From positions 310,001 through 374,000 of the forward strand of contig OZ239982.1 in assembly GCA_965197005.1 (NCBI GenBank): a stretch of DNA of 64,000 nucleotides, written 5' to 3'. Under the pieces are notes generated by a model, which was given only the letters and a program-made list of their open reading frames with translations, searched no databases and had not been told where the DNA came from. This DNA comes from G965197005 sp965197005 (lineage in GTDB: Bacteria > Pseudomonadota > Gammaproteobacteria > Pseudomonadales > Oceanobacteraceae). Every line of letters begins with the position of its first letter. Positions within the stretch are counted from its first letter, which is position 1. The position numbers were made by a program, and so were the translations under genes. Positions 7,747-17,535 of the stretch are shown here, in pieces.

Positions 7747-9764
7747 GGGGCAGGCTTGCTGGCATAAAACTGATACATGCCTGCAAATAAGTCGGGCTCA
7801 GCTGTTTCCATTTCTATCCATTGTTGATGATTTAACTGGTGAGGTTGCTTGGCAAACATATTCTGTGCTTGTTGATACGCAGATGCCGGTGGTAAAAAAC
7901 CAAGCCATTGAAGTTTGGCTTGCGCTACTAGCTCAATTAATTGTGGAATAGTAAATAAATGCTCTTGAGTATGAAATAATAAATCACGGCACCCACTTAA
8001 ACTATAAAAATCAGGGGCTCTTAAAATATCTGCATACTCACCTGCCAACTGACCTTGTAATAGCACTTCTCTCATTAGTCGTATTTGTGCTTCAGTTTTG
8101 GGCATTTCTTGTTTTATCTGTTCTCTTAATTGGCTAATTTGTTGGCGTGCCATTTTGCTATAAAGCCCTATTTTAATTACGCCGCCAGGTGCTAGCTGTT
8201 TGACCAGTGCATTTAATCCTGCTTGGGGAGATTGCATGTGATGCAATACCCCTGACGTTTCAATCAGTTGATATTGATGATGACCTGTTAGCCCTAAAAT
8301 ATCCGCTTGGTAAAATTGAATATTATCTACATTTAATTGTTGCGCTTTATGCTGTGCATAGGCCAAAGAGCGGGGGCTTAAATCGATAGCAGTAATCTGT
8401 AAGTCATAAAAGTGTTTTGCTAAAGTAAGCGCATGGCGACCAGTGCCACAACCTGCTACGAGCACTTGCCATATTTTCTGTTGTTTTAATGCTTGCCAAT
8501 TATGTTTAGGGAAGTGTAATTCTAATGCTTGTGCATATTGACTTTTTTGATGCTCGCCTAAGGTTTGCCATCTTGGATAGGGGTGTCTGATATATTGCTC
8601 TTGTACCGCTTGGGAAATATGATTTTCAATTTTTCCTAATGTCGGCATATTTTGCTCTAACCTCTGCTCATGTTGTGTTTGTTTAAGCTGAGTGTGCATA
8701 ATATGTTGTAATACAGGTGGAAAACTAAGCGGCATAGTGGCAAGCTCAGTGAAGCAAGAAAGCTGTTCTAAAGGTTGGTACATGAGCAATAGCAGTAAAA
8801 TAGGATAAAGGTCTTGTCCTGAAACATACGGTTGTTGCAGCATTTTTTGGAGCATAATATTAAGCTGTTCAAGCATGCTTTCTTCTTGCTCGCTAATATA
8901 ATATACCCCTTCATTGAGTTGCGTTTGTTGTGCTAAAGCAGCAACAAAAGGAATGAATACTTGCTCAATAGCCAGCTCGCTGGCACTGGCGAATAAAATA
9001 CTTTGGCGTAAGGTTAAAAGTAAACGCTCCATAAGCGCATCACAAAAATAAAATCGAGTTAGGGCTTTTTGTAACAATTCATCTTGTATCAATACCTCAA
9101 GCTCTAAGGGGCAACCCTGCTCTGATAGTCTGAATTTGTGTTTTAGTAAGCTGGTGGTTAAAGGTGCAAGTAAACTGTAATCTACCTGTTCGTAATTAAG
9201 GTAGTCTAATAGGTCTTGTTCTAAATCTGCAGCATAAAAATCGGCTTGAATATGAGAGCAGGCAAGGAATAAATTGGCTTTAATTTGAGGGTTGTTACTT
9301 TGTGTGCGAGCCAACTGCCGATAGGCTTGAAAGGCGGATACATACTCTTGCTGTAATAAATAGACCTGCGCTAAAGATGATTCTGCTCTTGTGGCTGTTT
9401 TTGAAATACTTAGACTTTTTTTGAAGTAAGTTTCCGCTAGGGCTAGATGATGTTCTGCTAAAGCAAGGTGTCCTGCGCTATATAGTAAGCTGGCACTTTT
9501 AGGTTTAAGACTCAAACCAAGACGTATCCACACCCAAGATTGAGAGTAGGCTTGGCGTTTTAGCTCAATACGTGCCAGTAGGTTAATAATGGGCAGGTAG
9601 TCAGGTTGCTGTTGATGGGCTTTCATTGCCAGATGGTAGGCATCATCTAAATACTGGTGTTGCCGTTTTTTTGTAGCCGCATGATAGAGTGAATTTGCCT
9701 GTTTATAGGTTTGTTCTAAATTAAACTCTGAATGTATTAGCCTTTGGTTTTGTTGTCCTGCCAT
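7743..9764 (-). CDS. TPR-repeat protein fused to a SAM-dependent methyltransferase
   Basis: 673 residues. The N-terminal third has tetratricopeptide-like helical pairs (for example 'LLYSAGHLALAEHHLALAETYFKKSL' region, split as LLYSAGHLALAEHH / LALAETYFKKSL). A helical middle of unknown role follows, then a class I methyltransferase domain with motif I 'VLVAGCGTGRHALTLAK', motif II acidic 'ITAIDLSPRSL' and 'IETSGVLHHM'. The start is placed at ATG 9764, which has AGGA seven bases upstream, rather than the TTG at 9818 that lacks one. The acceptor is unknown. It is divergent from fliS, so a role in modifying flagellar or surface protein is possible but is inference only. Confidence 0.8.
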   Translation of the reverse strand: MAGQQNQRLIHSEFNLEQTYKQANSLYHAATKKRQHQYLDDAYHLAMKAHQQQPDYLPIINLLARIELKRQAYSQSWVWIRLGLSLKPKSASLLYSAGHLALAEHHLALAETYFKKSLSISKTATRAESSLAQVYLLQQEYVSAFQAYRQLARTQSNNPQIKANLFLACSHIQADFYAADLEQDLLDYLNYEQVDYSLLAPLTTSLLKHKFRLSEQGCPLELEVLIQDELLQKALTRFYFCDALMERLLLTLRQSILFASASELAIEQVFIPFVAALAQQTQLNEGVYYISEQEESMLEQLNIMLQKMLQQPYVSGQDLYPILLLLLMYQPLEQLSCFTELATMPLSFPPVLQHIMHTQLKQTQHEQRLEQNMPTLGKIENHISQAVQEQYIRHPYPRWQTLGEHQKSQYAQALELHFPKHNWQALKQQKIWQVLVAGCGTGRHALTLAKHFYDLQITAIDLSPRSLAYAQHKAQQLNVDNIQFYQADILGLTGHHQYQLIETSGVLHHMQSPQAGLNALVKQLAPGGVIKIGLYSKMARQQISQLREQIKQEMPKTEAQIRLMREVLLQGQLAGEYADILRAPDFYSLSGCRDLLFHTQEHLFTIPQLIELVAQAKLQWLGFLPPASAYQQAQNMFAKQPHQLNHQQWIEMETAEPDLFAGMYQFYASKPAP

Positions 9765-10051
9765 AATCAAATCCTGATATTGGGTTAACGTATCTGGGCA
9801 CGCTATATAAGAGTGCAACTGTATCTTTTGCAGAACTTATAAGCATGTATCGTGCCATTTTTAACTTGTTGATTTTAAAGTCATTTTTTATAAAAGATGG
9901 AAAGATGGGATAAATGTTGCCGCTATGTTATTGCCTTGTGTTTTAATTTTTCTATAGGAAATAAATAAAAAAATGCTTAAAGAAAAAGGGTAACTGGTCG
10001 TTAAGCAAGGCAGTCGTTATTAAAAGAGTTTATTTCAATTTAGGAGTCCTT

Positions 10052-10465
10052 ATGTATCAAGCAGCCGCACAGCAGTATCAGAATGTAAATAACACCTCTG
10101 AGGTTTTAGATGCCGATCCTCATCGCTTAATTCAGTTATTAATGGAGGCAAGTTTAACTCGTTTAGCACAGGCTAAATTTGCTATTGAAAATAATGATAT
10201 GGAAAACAAAGCCAATTTATTAGGTCGTGTATGGGATATTTTATCTACGCTACAAGGCAGTTTAGATGTGAAAAATGGCGGGGAAGTGGCAACTAATTTA
10301 GAACGTACCTATGAGTATATGAGTAATCGTTTATTTGAAGCCAGCACGGAAAATGACCCTGAAATTATTGCAGAAGTGATTAAGCTGATGTTGACGGTTA
10401 AGTCGGGTTGGGACGGTATTCGTGATGAATATTTGGCTTTGGCACAAAATGTAACCCCAGCTTAA
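10052..10465 (+). CDS. fliS: Flagellar export chaperone FliS
   Basis: 137 all-helical residues. FliS binds the C-terminus of flagellin in the cytoplasm and prevents premature polymerisation before export. Family features are the N-terminal 'YQNVNNTSEVLDADPHRLIQLL' region (tyrosine-rich start then the PHRLIQLLM helix) and the later 'LERTYEYMSNRLFEAS' and 'LTVKSGWDGI' segments. A good ribosome binding site (TTAGGAG) precedes ATG 10052. fleQ follows, matching Pseudomonas order, but no fliT or fliD is seen nearby: upstream is the divergent TPR-methyltransferase gene. Confidence 0.94.
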   Translation: MYQAAAQQYQNVNNTSEVLDADPHRLIQLLMEASLTRLAQAKFAIENNDMENKANLLGRVWDILSTLQGSLDVKNGGEVATNLERTYEYMSNRLFEASTENDPEIIAEVIKLMLTVKSGWDGIRDEYLALAQNVTPA

Positions 10466-10493
10466 ATTTTTATTTCATTTCTATTTCTATAAA

Positions 10494-10519
10494 AAAGGGC
10501 CGTAATCGGCTCTTTTTTT
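10494..10519 (+). terminator. Rho-independent terminator after fliS
   Basis: Stem 'gggccg/cggctc' (6 bp, one G-U pair) with a TAAT loop, flanked by six A residues upstream and seven T residues downstream. Confidence 0.85.
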
Positions 10520-10560
10520 GTTTGTCATTGAAAAATAATAAAAAAATATACGCCAGAAGT

Positions 10561-10591
10561 TTGACATATCCTGTATTTCGCTTTTTACTAT
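10561..10591 (+). promoter_or_regulatory. Probable sigma-70 promoter of fleQ
   Basis: A perfect TTGACA at 10561-10566 is followed after 17 bases by TTTACT (10584-10589), or after 19 by TACTAT. It lies about 75 bases upstream of the fleQ start and downstream of the fliS terminator, so fleQ has its own promoter. Only the -35 box is strong. Confidence 0.5.
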
Positions 10592-10665
10592 AGCCTGTGG
10601 TTTGTTTTATGACAATAATTTGGCTTAACAGAGCTAGAACTAATCAATAATTTAAGGTGTTTTGC

Positions 10666-12132
10666 ATGTGGAGAGAAACTCAAGCAATCTTGGTAGATGA
10701 TTGTGAACAGCGTTTGCATGATATGCAGGTTATTTTGGATTTTTTGGGAGAGCCCGTTAAGGTGTATTCTCATGCAAATTGGCTCGATGAGCTGAAACAA
10801 AAAACGCTAAATGCTGAAGATATTGGTTTTATCATTCTGGGAAGTGACCAACAAGAAAGTCTGTTACATATTTTAGATCAGACTTGTAAATGGGAAACAG
10901 GTTTGCCTATTTTGTGCTTAGATAATATTGAATTGCCTGAAGAGACTCCCGAACAAATTGCACGTAGCATCATTGCCAAAGTAGAAATGCCGCCAAGTTA
11001 TAATAAATTATTAGACAGTTTACATCGCTGCCAAGTGTATAAAGAGCAGTACAATTTAAGCCGAGCACGCAGTGAGCAAAGAGCCATTAAGTTGTTTCGC
11101 AGTTTGGTGGGTACTAGCCGCAAAATTCAAAAAGTGCGTGAGTTAATCATGCAAGTGGCAGATAAAAATGTCAGTGTGATGATTCAAGGTGAATCTGGTA
11201 CGGGAAAAGAAGTGATTGCCCGTAATCTACATTACCACTCACAGCGTCGTAATAAGCCATTCGTACCTGTTAACTGTGGTGCTATTCCAGCAGAGTTGCT
11301 AGAAAGCGAATTGTTTGGGCATGAAAAAGGGGCGTTTACAGGTGCAATTGCCAGTCGTCCAGGGCGTTTTGAAATGGCAGAAGGCGGTACTTTATTTTTA
11401 GATGAAATTGGCGATATGCCGCTTAATATGCAGGTTAAAATTTTGCGTGTATTGCAAGAGCATACTTTTGAGCGTGTCGGTAGTAATAAAACCATTAATG
11501 CAGATGTTAGAGTTATTGCCGCAACGCATAAAAATTTAGAAGAAATGATAGAAGAAGGGACATTTCGTGAGGATTTGTATTACCGTTTAAATGTATTCCC
11601 TATCGAAGTGCCTGCACTACGTGAACGAGTAGAAGATTTACCTTTACTCTTAAATGAACTTATTTCTCGTTTAGAGCATGAAAAGCGAGGTTCTATACGG
11701 TTTAATTCTGCGGCCATTATGTCTTTATGTCGTCATAGTTGGCATGGTAATGTGCGTGAGCTGGCAAACTTAGTAGAGCGGTTGGCTATTTTATATCCTT
11801 ATGGCGTTATTGGTGTTAGCGAGCTACCGAAAAAATTTCGTCATGTTGATGAAGCTGATGAAAATCAGTCTATGGATACGCCTGTTGCTGATGTGATCCA
11901 AGGAGTGCAAGGTTTGGCGGGGATAGATTCTCCTGCATTATTGCCGGTTAACGGGTTGGATTTAAAAGATTATTTATCTAACCTTGAGTGTTCGCTGATT
12001 CAGCAGGCATTAGATGATGCTTCTGGTGTCGTTGCTCGTGCTGCAGAAAAATTGAATATTCGTCGCACCACTTTGGTTGAAAAGATGCGTAAATATGATA
12101 TTAACCGCAGAGATACAAAAGAACCAAGCTAG
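10666..12132 (+). CDS. fleQ: Sigma-54-dependent flagellar master regulator FleQ
   Basis: 488 residues, closely matching Pseudomonas FleQ from its first residues (MWRETQAILVDD). The N-terminal REC-like FleQ domain lacks a normal phosphoacceptor pattern. The linker carries LFRSLVGTSR (143-152), the family's c-di-GMP-binding arginine motif. The AAA+ domain has Walker A GESGTGKE (about 175-182), GAFTGA (about 222-227, sigma-54 contact) and Walker B LFLDEIGD (about 243-250). The C-terminal Fis-type helix-turn-helix is 'ARAAEKLNIRRTTLVEKM'. FleQ activates flagellar genes and switches exopolysaccharide genes according to c-di-GMP. ATG 10666 is chosen over GTG 10657 because AAGG lies 8 bases upstream and the N-terminus matches the family. 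Confidence 0.96.
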   Translation: MWRETQAILVDDCEQRLHDMQVILDFLGEPVKVYSHANWLDELKQKTLNAEDIGFIILGSDQQESLLHILDQTCKWETGLPILCLDNIELPEETPEQIARSIIAKVEMPPSYNKLLDSLHRCQVYKEQYNLSRARSEQRAIKLFRSLVGTSRKIQKVRELIMQVADKNVSVMIQGESGTGKEVIARNLHYHSQRRNKPFVPVNCGAIPAELLESELFGHEKGAFTGAIASRPGRFEMAEGGTLFLDEIGDMPLNMQVKILRVLQEHTFERVGSNKTINADVRVIAATHKNLEEMIEEGTFREDLYYRLNVFPIEVPALRERVEDLPLLLNELISRLEHEKRGSIRFNSAAIMSLCRHSWHGNVRELANLVERLAILYPYGVIGVSELPKKFRHVDEADENQSMDTPVADVIQGVQGLAGIDSPALLPVNGLDLKDYLSNLECSLIQQALDDASGVVARAAEKLNIRRTTLVEKMRKYDINRRDTKEPS

Positions 12133-12136
12133 ATGA

Positions 12137-13225
12137 TTATTTCTTATGCAATACCAAGCCCGTTTCTATGTGCTCGGTATACGGAAATTGGTCAAATAGG
12201 GCGGCTTTTTTGATTGTGTGAGTTTGCGCTAGGGTGCTTAGGTTTTGTACTAGGGTATTGGGATTACAAGAAATATAAATGATTTTGTCAAAACCCTGTA
12301 TACAGGCAAGGGTTTTATCATCTAAGCCTGCTCTTGGTGGGTCAACCAATACCGTGCTAAATTGATAGTCGCTGATACGTATAGGCAATTCAGCTAAGCG
12401 TCTAAATTGCCGCTCTCCATTTAACGCTTGACTTAGCTCTGCACTGGCAAGGCGTGCAATATTTAAGTTTTGAATTTTGTTTTTGTTGATGTTCTCTAAT
12501 GCAGATTTGACCGAGCTTTTAGAGACCTCCGTAGCGAGTACCTGATTAAAGCAATCGGCAAGCGCAATAGAGAAGTTGGCATTGCCACAATAGAGTTCCA
12601 ATAAGTCGCCTTGGCTATGTTGGCAGCATTGATGCACCCAATTTAGCATATTGATGTTCATTTCGCCGTTTGGTTGGGTAAAGCTATTTTCGATTTGTTG
12701 GTAAAAAAGAGATTTTCCATTTAGTTCAAATACTTCATTGACATGGTCTCGGCTTAATACACATTTTTGCTTGCGAGCACGACCAATAATAGAGACTCCC
12801 AGTAGGCTTTCTAGTGCTTTAGCCTGTTCTTGCCATGCACTGTCTAAATGCTTGTGATAAAGCAGGCTGATTAGGCACTCATTGCTTAGTGTACTTAAAA
12901 AATCGACTTGAAATAACTTCTGTTTAAGAATGGGAGTTTGATTAATTTTAGCCAACAGTTTAGGCATCAGTTGGTTAATCAGTTTAGAAGCGATAGGCAG
13001 TTGTTTTATTTCGATGGGATTGTGTTTGTCGCCAGCTTGAAACATTGCATAAAAACAGCGTTCCTGATGGTGCCAAATACGAAATTCAGCACGTAGGCGA
13101 AAATGTTCTTTTTTACTGGCGAATATTTCAATATTAGGGGCATTAAATGCGTGTAGTAATTGGCTTAAACGCTGCTGTTTTTGTGCTAATAAATCATCAT
13201 ATAGTGTGGGGTTAAACGCCTGCAT
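12137..13225 (-). CDS. trmA: tRNA (uracil-5-)-methyltransferase TrmA
   Basis: 362 residues. Makes m5U54 (ribothymidine) in the T-loop of tRNAs using SAM. The SAM site is 'LLELYCGNANFSIAL', the motif 'VLVDPPRAGLD' precedes the catalytic-cysteine motif 'IIYISCNPNTL', and the C-terminal 'DQFPYTEHIETG' carries the general-base glutamate. No TRAM domain or FeS cluster cysteines are present, as expected for TrmA rather than RlmC/RlmD. Convergent with fleQ with a four-base gap. Confidence 0.95.
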   Translation of the reverse strand: MQAFNPTLYDDLLAQKQQRLSQLLHAFNAPNIEIFASKKEHFRLRAEFRIWHHQERCFYAMFQAGDKHNPIEIKQLPIASKLINQLMPKLLAKINQTPILKQKLFQVDFLSTLSNECLISLLYHKHLDSAWQEQAKALESLLGVSIIGRARKQKCVLSRDHVNEVFELNGKSLFYQQIENSFTQPNGEMNINMLNWVHQCCQHSQGDLLELYCGNANFSIALADCFNQVLATEVSKSSVKSALENINKNKIQNLNIARLASAELSQALNGERQFRRLAELPIRISDYQFSTVLVDPPRAGLDDKTLACIQGFDKIIYISCNPNTLVQNLSTLAQTHTIKKAALFDQFPYTEHIETGLVLHKK

Positions 13226-13340
13226 GCCATCTCATTCTATAAATTAAAGGTGCATTCTAGCAGATTATCTACATTAGATATCTATGTTTTACCTTTCTAA
13301 TTCTGGTAGAATGCGCCCTTTTAAAATAGTGGAGTGGACA

Positions 13341-14216
13341 ATGAGCCAAGCATTATCCGAGTTAGTTTCATTATTAGAGCTAACGCAAGTGGCTGAGGAT
13401 ACCTTTAGTGGACATTCTCAAGACTTAGGGTTTAGAGCGTTATTTGGAGGTCAGGTATTAGGACAAAGTGTTTCCGCCGCTTTAAAAACCTTACCTCAAG
13501 GACAGTGGTGTACTCATTCTTTACACTCTTATTTCTTACGCCCAGGGACGGTTCATGATGAGCTGACTTTTGTGGTGCAACGAGTGCGTGACGGACGCAG
13601 TTTTTGTACTCGTAGTGTGCGTGCAAAACAAAAAGATAAGGTTATTTTTGTTATGATGGCCTCTTTTCAACAACCAGAAGACGGTTTTGAACATCAATCT
13701 GAGCCTATGCCATCTATGCAAGGTCCTGATGGCGTTGCCTCTCAACTTGAGTTAGCGCGCTTATTTAAAGAGCAAATTCCGCCAGCACTGCGTGATAAAT
13801 ATACCCAAGATCAACCTATTGAATTGCGTGTTATTGACCCTGTTAATGTTTTTAAGCCAGAGGTTAAAGAGCCAACTCGCTATATGTGGATGAAAGCAGA
13901 TGGACAATTAGCAGATAATCCTGATTTACATACCAGCTTATTGGCGTATGCCTCTGATTTTAATTTTTTAACGACATCTTTACACCCCCATGCAGCAAGC
14001 TACGGACAACCTGATATGCGTGTTGCGACCATTGATCATAGTGTGTGGTTTCATCGTCCTTTTAAAATAGATGAGTGGCTGTTATATGCCATGGATAGCC
14101 CAAGTGCCTCAGGTGCACGGGGTTTTGTGCGGGGACAAATTTATAACCAACAAGGTCAGTTGGTTGCTTCTAGTGCTCAAGAGGGGCTTATTCGGCAAAT
14201 AAAAGAAAAGAAATAA
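13341..14216 (+). CDS. tesB: Acyl-CoA thioesterase II
   Basis: 291 residues of the TesB double hot-dog family. It hydrolyses acyl-CoAs to free fatty acid and CoA. Family markers are 'GLGFRALFGGQVLGQSVSAA'-type sequence near residue 30 (here DLGFRALFGGQVLGQS), 'HSLHSYFLRPG', and the C-terminal 'ATIDHSVWFHRPF' with the catalytic aspartate followed by 'GARGFVRGQIY'. ATG 13341 follows GGAG at 13331-13334 and gives the usual N-terminus MSQALSELV; the longer in-frame extension upstream covers the promoter region and is unlikely to be translated. Confidence 0.95.
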   Translation: MSQALSELVSLLELTQVAEDTFSGHSQDLGFRALFGGQVLGQSVSAALKTLPQGQWCTHSLHSYFLRPGTVHDELTFVVQRVRDGRSFCTRSVRAKQKDKVIFVMMASFQQPEDGFEHQSEPMPSMQGPDGVASQLELARLFKEQIPPALRDKYTQDQPIELRVIDPVNVFKPEVKEPTRYMWMKADGQLADNPDLHTSLLAYASDFNFLTTSLHPHAASYGQPDMRVATIDHSVWFHRPFKIDEWLLYAMDSPSASGARGFVRGQIYNQQGQLVASSAQEGLIRQIKEKK

Positions 14217-14300
14217 CCATACATTTTGTCACTTATATGTTAAGTTTTGGGTGATATGTATGTTTGATGGGTTTTATTTTTTAATAAAAGGCGACAGTTT

Positions 14301-15899
14301 ATGGGTGTAAGTCAGAAAACAGAACAAAAAGTAGGTCTTTCAAATTTTTCTTTCCCAAGCATGTTTTTGGCAACGCTGTTATTGGCAATGACGGGCTATT
14401 TTATCTTTTGGGGGCTAGATTACACCAATCATAATGAGGTGCTGGTATTTGTTTTGGCAACCTTATTTGGCGTTTTTATGGCGTTTAATATTGGTGGTAA
14501 TGATGTTGCAAATTCTTTTGGTACAAGTGTTGGAGCAAAAACGCTAACCATTCCACAAGCTCTTGCCGTTGCTGCTATTTTTGAAATTAGTGGGGCGGTT
14601 ATTGCTGGCGGTGAAGTCACTAAAACCATACGCAAAGGGATTGTTGATTTATCCACTTTGTCTATAGAACCCATGCAGTTTGTGTATATTATGATGTCGG
14701 CATTGTTGGCGGCAGCTATTTGGCTGTTAATTGCCACACGCCGTGGCTGGCCTGTATCTACCACACATTCGATTATTGGCGGTATTGTGGGTAGCTCTCT
14801 TACTTTGGGGTTTATCTTAGGGGGGACAGAGGCAGGCTTTACGCTGGTTAAGTGGGATAAAATTTCTTCTATCGCAATTTCTTGGGTACTCTCGCCTTTA
14901 TTGGGTGGCATTTTGTCTTACTTATTATATGGGCAAATTAAAAAACATATTTTAGGTTACAACGCTTATGCTGAGGCTCGCTTAAAAGACATTCATAATG
15001 AAAAACTAGCACATCGAGAACGCCATAAAGATACTTTTTCTAATTTAGATGATGAACAACAGCGAGCTTATACCGATGCCATGAGCCGTGATGCTCATAC
15101 TATTTTGGAAGCTGATTTTAAAATTGATGATTTGCAATCAGAGTATTATCGTGACCTGTATAAAATAGAGCAGAAAAAATATAAGGTGCAAGCCTATAAA
15201 GCATTAGAGCAATGGGTGCCTTTAATTGCGGCATTAGGGGGAATGATTATTACTGCAATGCTGCTATTTAAAGGTTTAAAGCATATGAATTTAGGCTTGA
15301 GTACCGTTAATAATTATTTGATTTTAGGTATGGTTGGGGCTGCTATCTGGATGTCTGTATTTATTTATGCAAAGACCCTAAAGCGTAAAAATTTAAAAAA
15401 ATCGACTTTTTTAATGTTTAGTTGGATGCAAGTATTTACCGCTTCAGGATTTGCCTTTAGTCATGGTTCTAATGATATTGCCAATGCGATAGGGCCATTT
15501 GCTGCTATTTTGGAAGTGTTGCGTACCGGAGAGGTGAGTTCGCAATCAGCGGTGCCTACCATTGCTATGTTAACCTTTGGTGTGGCTTTAATTGTGGGTC
15601 TGTGGTTTATCGGTAAGGAGGTTATTCAAACAGTGGGGCATAATTTAACTAAAATGCACCCCTCATCTGGGTTTTCTGCGGAATTAGCTGCCGCTGCGGT
15701 GGTGATGTTGGCTTCTATGCTTGGGTTGCCTGTATCTAGCACCCATATTTTAGTTGGGGCAGTGTTGGGCATTGGGTTGGTTAATAAAAGTGCAAACTGG
15801 GGGCTGATGAAACCTATTTTTATGGCTTGGATTATCACGCTGCCCGCAGCTGGCATTATTGCCAGTGCGAGTTTTATTGCATTATCTAATTTATTGTAA
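14301..15899 (+). CDS. Inorganic phosphate transporter, Pit family
   Basis: 532 residues, a large Pit-family permease (PF01384). The duplicated signature occurs twice, as 'NIGGNDVANSFGTSVGAK' near residue 63 and 'SHGSNDIANAIGPFAAI' near residue 393, one per inverted half. A highly charged cytoplasmic loop of about 90 residues (roughly 220-310, starting ARLKDIHNEKLAHRE) separates the halves, as in PitA-like low-affinity metal-phosphate/proton symporters. AGGCG precedes the ATG. Convergent with mltD with a five-base gap. Confidence 0.92.
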   Translation: MGVSQKTEQKVGLSNFSFPSMFLATLLLAMTGYFIFWGLDYTNHNEVLVFVLATLFGVFMAFNIGGNDVANSFGTSVGAKTLTIPQALAVAAIFEISGAVIAGGEVTKTIRKGIVDLSTLSIEPMQFVYIMMSALLAAAIWLLIATRRGWPVSTTHSIIGGIVGSSLTLGFILGGTEAGFTLVKWDKISSIAISWVLSPLLGGILSYLLYGQIKKHILGYNAYAEARLKDIHNEKLAHRERHKDTFSNLDDEQQRAYTDAMSRDAHTILEADFKIDDLQSEYYRDLYKIEQKKYKVQAYKALEQWVPLIAALGGMIITAMLLFKGLKHMNLGLSTVNNYLILGMVGAAIWMSVFIYAKTLKRKNLKKSTFLMFSWMQVFTASGFAFSHGSNDIANAIGPFAAILEVLRTGEVSSQSAVPTIAMLTFGVALIVGLWFIGKEVIQTVGHNLTKMHPSSGFSAELAAAAVVMLASMLGLPVSSTHILVGAVLGIGLVNKSANWGLMKPIFMAWIITLPAAGIIASASFIALSNLL

Positions 15900-15904
15900 T
15901 TGAG

Positions 15905-17470
15905 TTAGCGAACGACATTGACAAATAAGGTCAATTTATCACCAGGGTGGATATAGCGGTTACGTGTTTTATGCGAGTTCCAACGTTTAATATCATTTAA
16001 ACGGACGCTGAATTTGCTGGCAATGGAGGCTAAAGACTCGCCATTACGAACTCTATAGTGCACTTTACGTATTACTTTACGTCCACTGTTGCTTCGGCTT
16101 TTTTCCCATATTACTAGCTTTTGTCCTACTTTTAAGGGGTCTGTAGGTGCCATGCCATTCCAGCGTGCTAGCTTTTTAACATTCACTTTATAGCGACGTG
16201 CAATATCCCATAAATTATCGCCACTACGCACCTGATAACTAACTTTAACGCTGCTATTGCTTGGGCGGCGGTTTACTTTAAGTCGTTTGAGTCGTTGGGA
16301 CTGGCTATAGGCATACGCCCCTTTTTGTTTAAATGCGCTAGGGATTAATAATTGGTCGTTTTTATGGATTAGGTTGGAGTGTATTCCATTAACTTGTTTT
16401 AATACCCTAGGGGTGGTTCTAAATTTTTTCGCAATATTAATAAGGGTATCACCTGAGCGCACTTTATAGCGTGTCCACTTCACTCGATTTTTTTTGCTTA
16501 ACCCGCTAATGGATTGATTAAATTCTTCTTTTTTGGCAATAGGAATTAATACTTCATGGGGACCATTAGGGCGTGTTGCCCAACGGTTAAAACCAGGGTT
16601 AAGTTTATAAATTTCCTCTAAAGGCGTGTCTGCCAGTTCTGCTACCTGAGATAAGTCTATTTGCCCTTGGGTTTGTGCGACATAAAAGTAAGGCTTATTG
16701 GCAATAGGTTGGAAAGTAAAATTATATTTTTCTGCATCTTTTAATAGTTTTGCTAAAGCAATCAGCTTGGGGACATAAGCACGAGTTTCTTTGGGTAAAT
16801 CTAATGACCAGAAGTCGGTTTTACGTCCAAGACGACGATTTTTCTTAATGGCACGACGAACTGTACCTGAGCCTGAATTATAAGCCGCTAGACCCAATAG
16901 CCAATCGCCGTTAAATTCTTTACTTAAATCGGTTAAATAATCCAGTGCGCCTTCGGTGGCAACTCGAATATCACGGCGACCGTCATACCACCAATCTTGT
17001 TGCATATTGTATAAGCGTCCAGTGCTGGGAATAAATTGCCACACGCCAGAGGCACGCCCATGCGAATAAGCAAATGGTTCAAAGGCACTTTCTACAATGG
17101 GTAATAGTGCTAATTCCCCCGGCATATTACGTTTTTTAATTTGGCTGGCTATATAATATAGGTAGCGTTGTCCTCTATCGCTAATACGGTGCATATAGCT
17201 TTGGTGCGTTTTGTACCAGTTTAATTGTCTGTCAATGCGTGAATTATCAACGGATAAATCAAATTGGTACAATTCTAATAGCTGATCCCATACATTATTG
17301 GGGGTTTGAGCAGCTAAGTAGCTGTTTAATTCTTCAGTGGCAAATTGATTATCAGGATAGCATTGTAAGCTCGACTGAGATGCCACATAATTCTCATCGT
17401 TTTTAGAGGATTGTAAGGTGCAACTGCTAAGCAATAAAAGTAGCGTTAAATGTAAGGTTAAAAGTTTCAT
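15905..17470 (-). CDS. mltD: Membrane-bound lytic murein transglycosylase D with three LysM repeats
   Basis: 521 residues. A lipoprotein signal (LLLLLSSC, lipidated Cys about 17) anchors it to the outer membrane. The SLT domain has the catalytic glutamate in 'LPIVESAFEPFAYS' followed by 'GRASGVWQFIPSTGR' and 'LAAYNSGSGTV'. Three LysM peptidoglycan-binding repeats start near residues 338 (YKVRSGDTLINIA), 408 (YQVRSGDNLWDIA) and 473 (YRVRNGESLASIA). It cleaves the glycan strand to 1,6-anhydromuropeptides. It is divergent from the methyltransferase-rnhA-dnaQ group. Confidence 0.95.
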   Translation of the reverse strand: MKLLTLHLTLLLLLSSCTLQSSKNDENYVASQSSLQCYPDNQFATEELNSYLAAQTPNNVWDQLLELYQFDLSVDNSRIDRQLNWYKTHQSYMHRISDRGQRYLYYIASQIKKRNMPGELALLPIVESAFEPFAYSHGRASGVWQFIPSTGRLYNMQQDWWYDGRRDIRVATEGALDYLTDLSKEFNGDWLLGLAAYNSGSGTVRRAIKKNRRLGRKTDFWSLDLPKETRAYVPKLIALAKLLKDAEKYNFTFQPIANKPYFYVAQTQGQIDLSQVAELADTPLEEIYKLNPGFNRWATRPNGPHEVLIPIAKKEEFNQSISGLSKKNRVKWTRYKVRSGDTLINIAKKFRTTPRVLKQVNGIHSNLIHKNDQLLIPSAFKQKGAYAYSQSQRLKRLKVNRRPSNSSVKVSYQVRSGDNLWDIARRYKVNVKKLARWNGMAPTDPLKVGQKLVIWEKSRSNSGRKVIRKVHYRVRNGESLASIASKFSVRLNDIKRWNSHKTRNRYIHPGDKLTLFVNVVR

Positions 17471-17535
17471 ATTTGTCTGTTTTATTAAGATTTCTATGTA
17501 GTATAGAGTATGAATGAAAGGTTGGTATAATTAAG

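Noticed and set aside
10561..10665. Sigma-54 promoter for fleQ or fliS
   Set aside because: No TGGCAC-N5-TTGCW pattern was found upstream of either gene.
14429..14911. 160-codon open frame on the minus strand inside the phosphate transporter gene
   Set aside because: It mirrors the conserved transporter in the opposite frame and has no start signal.
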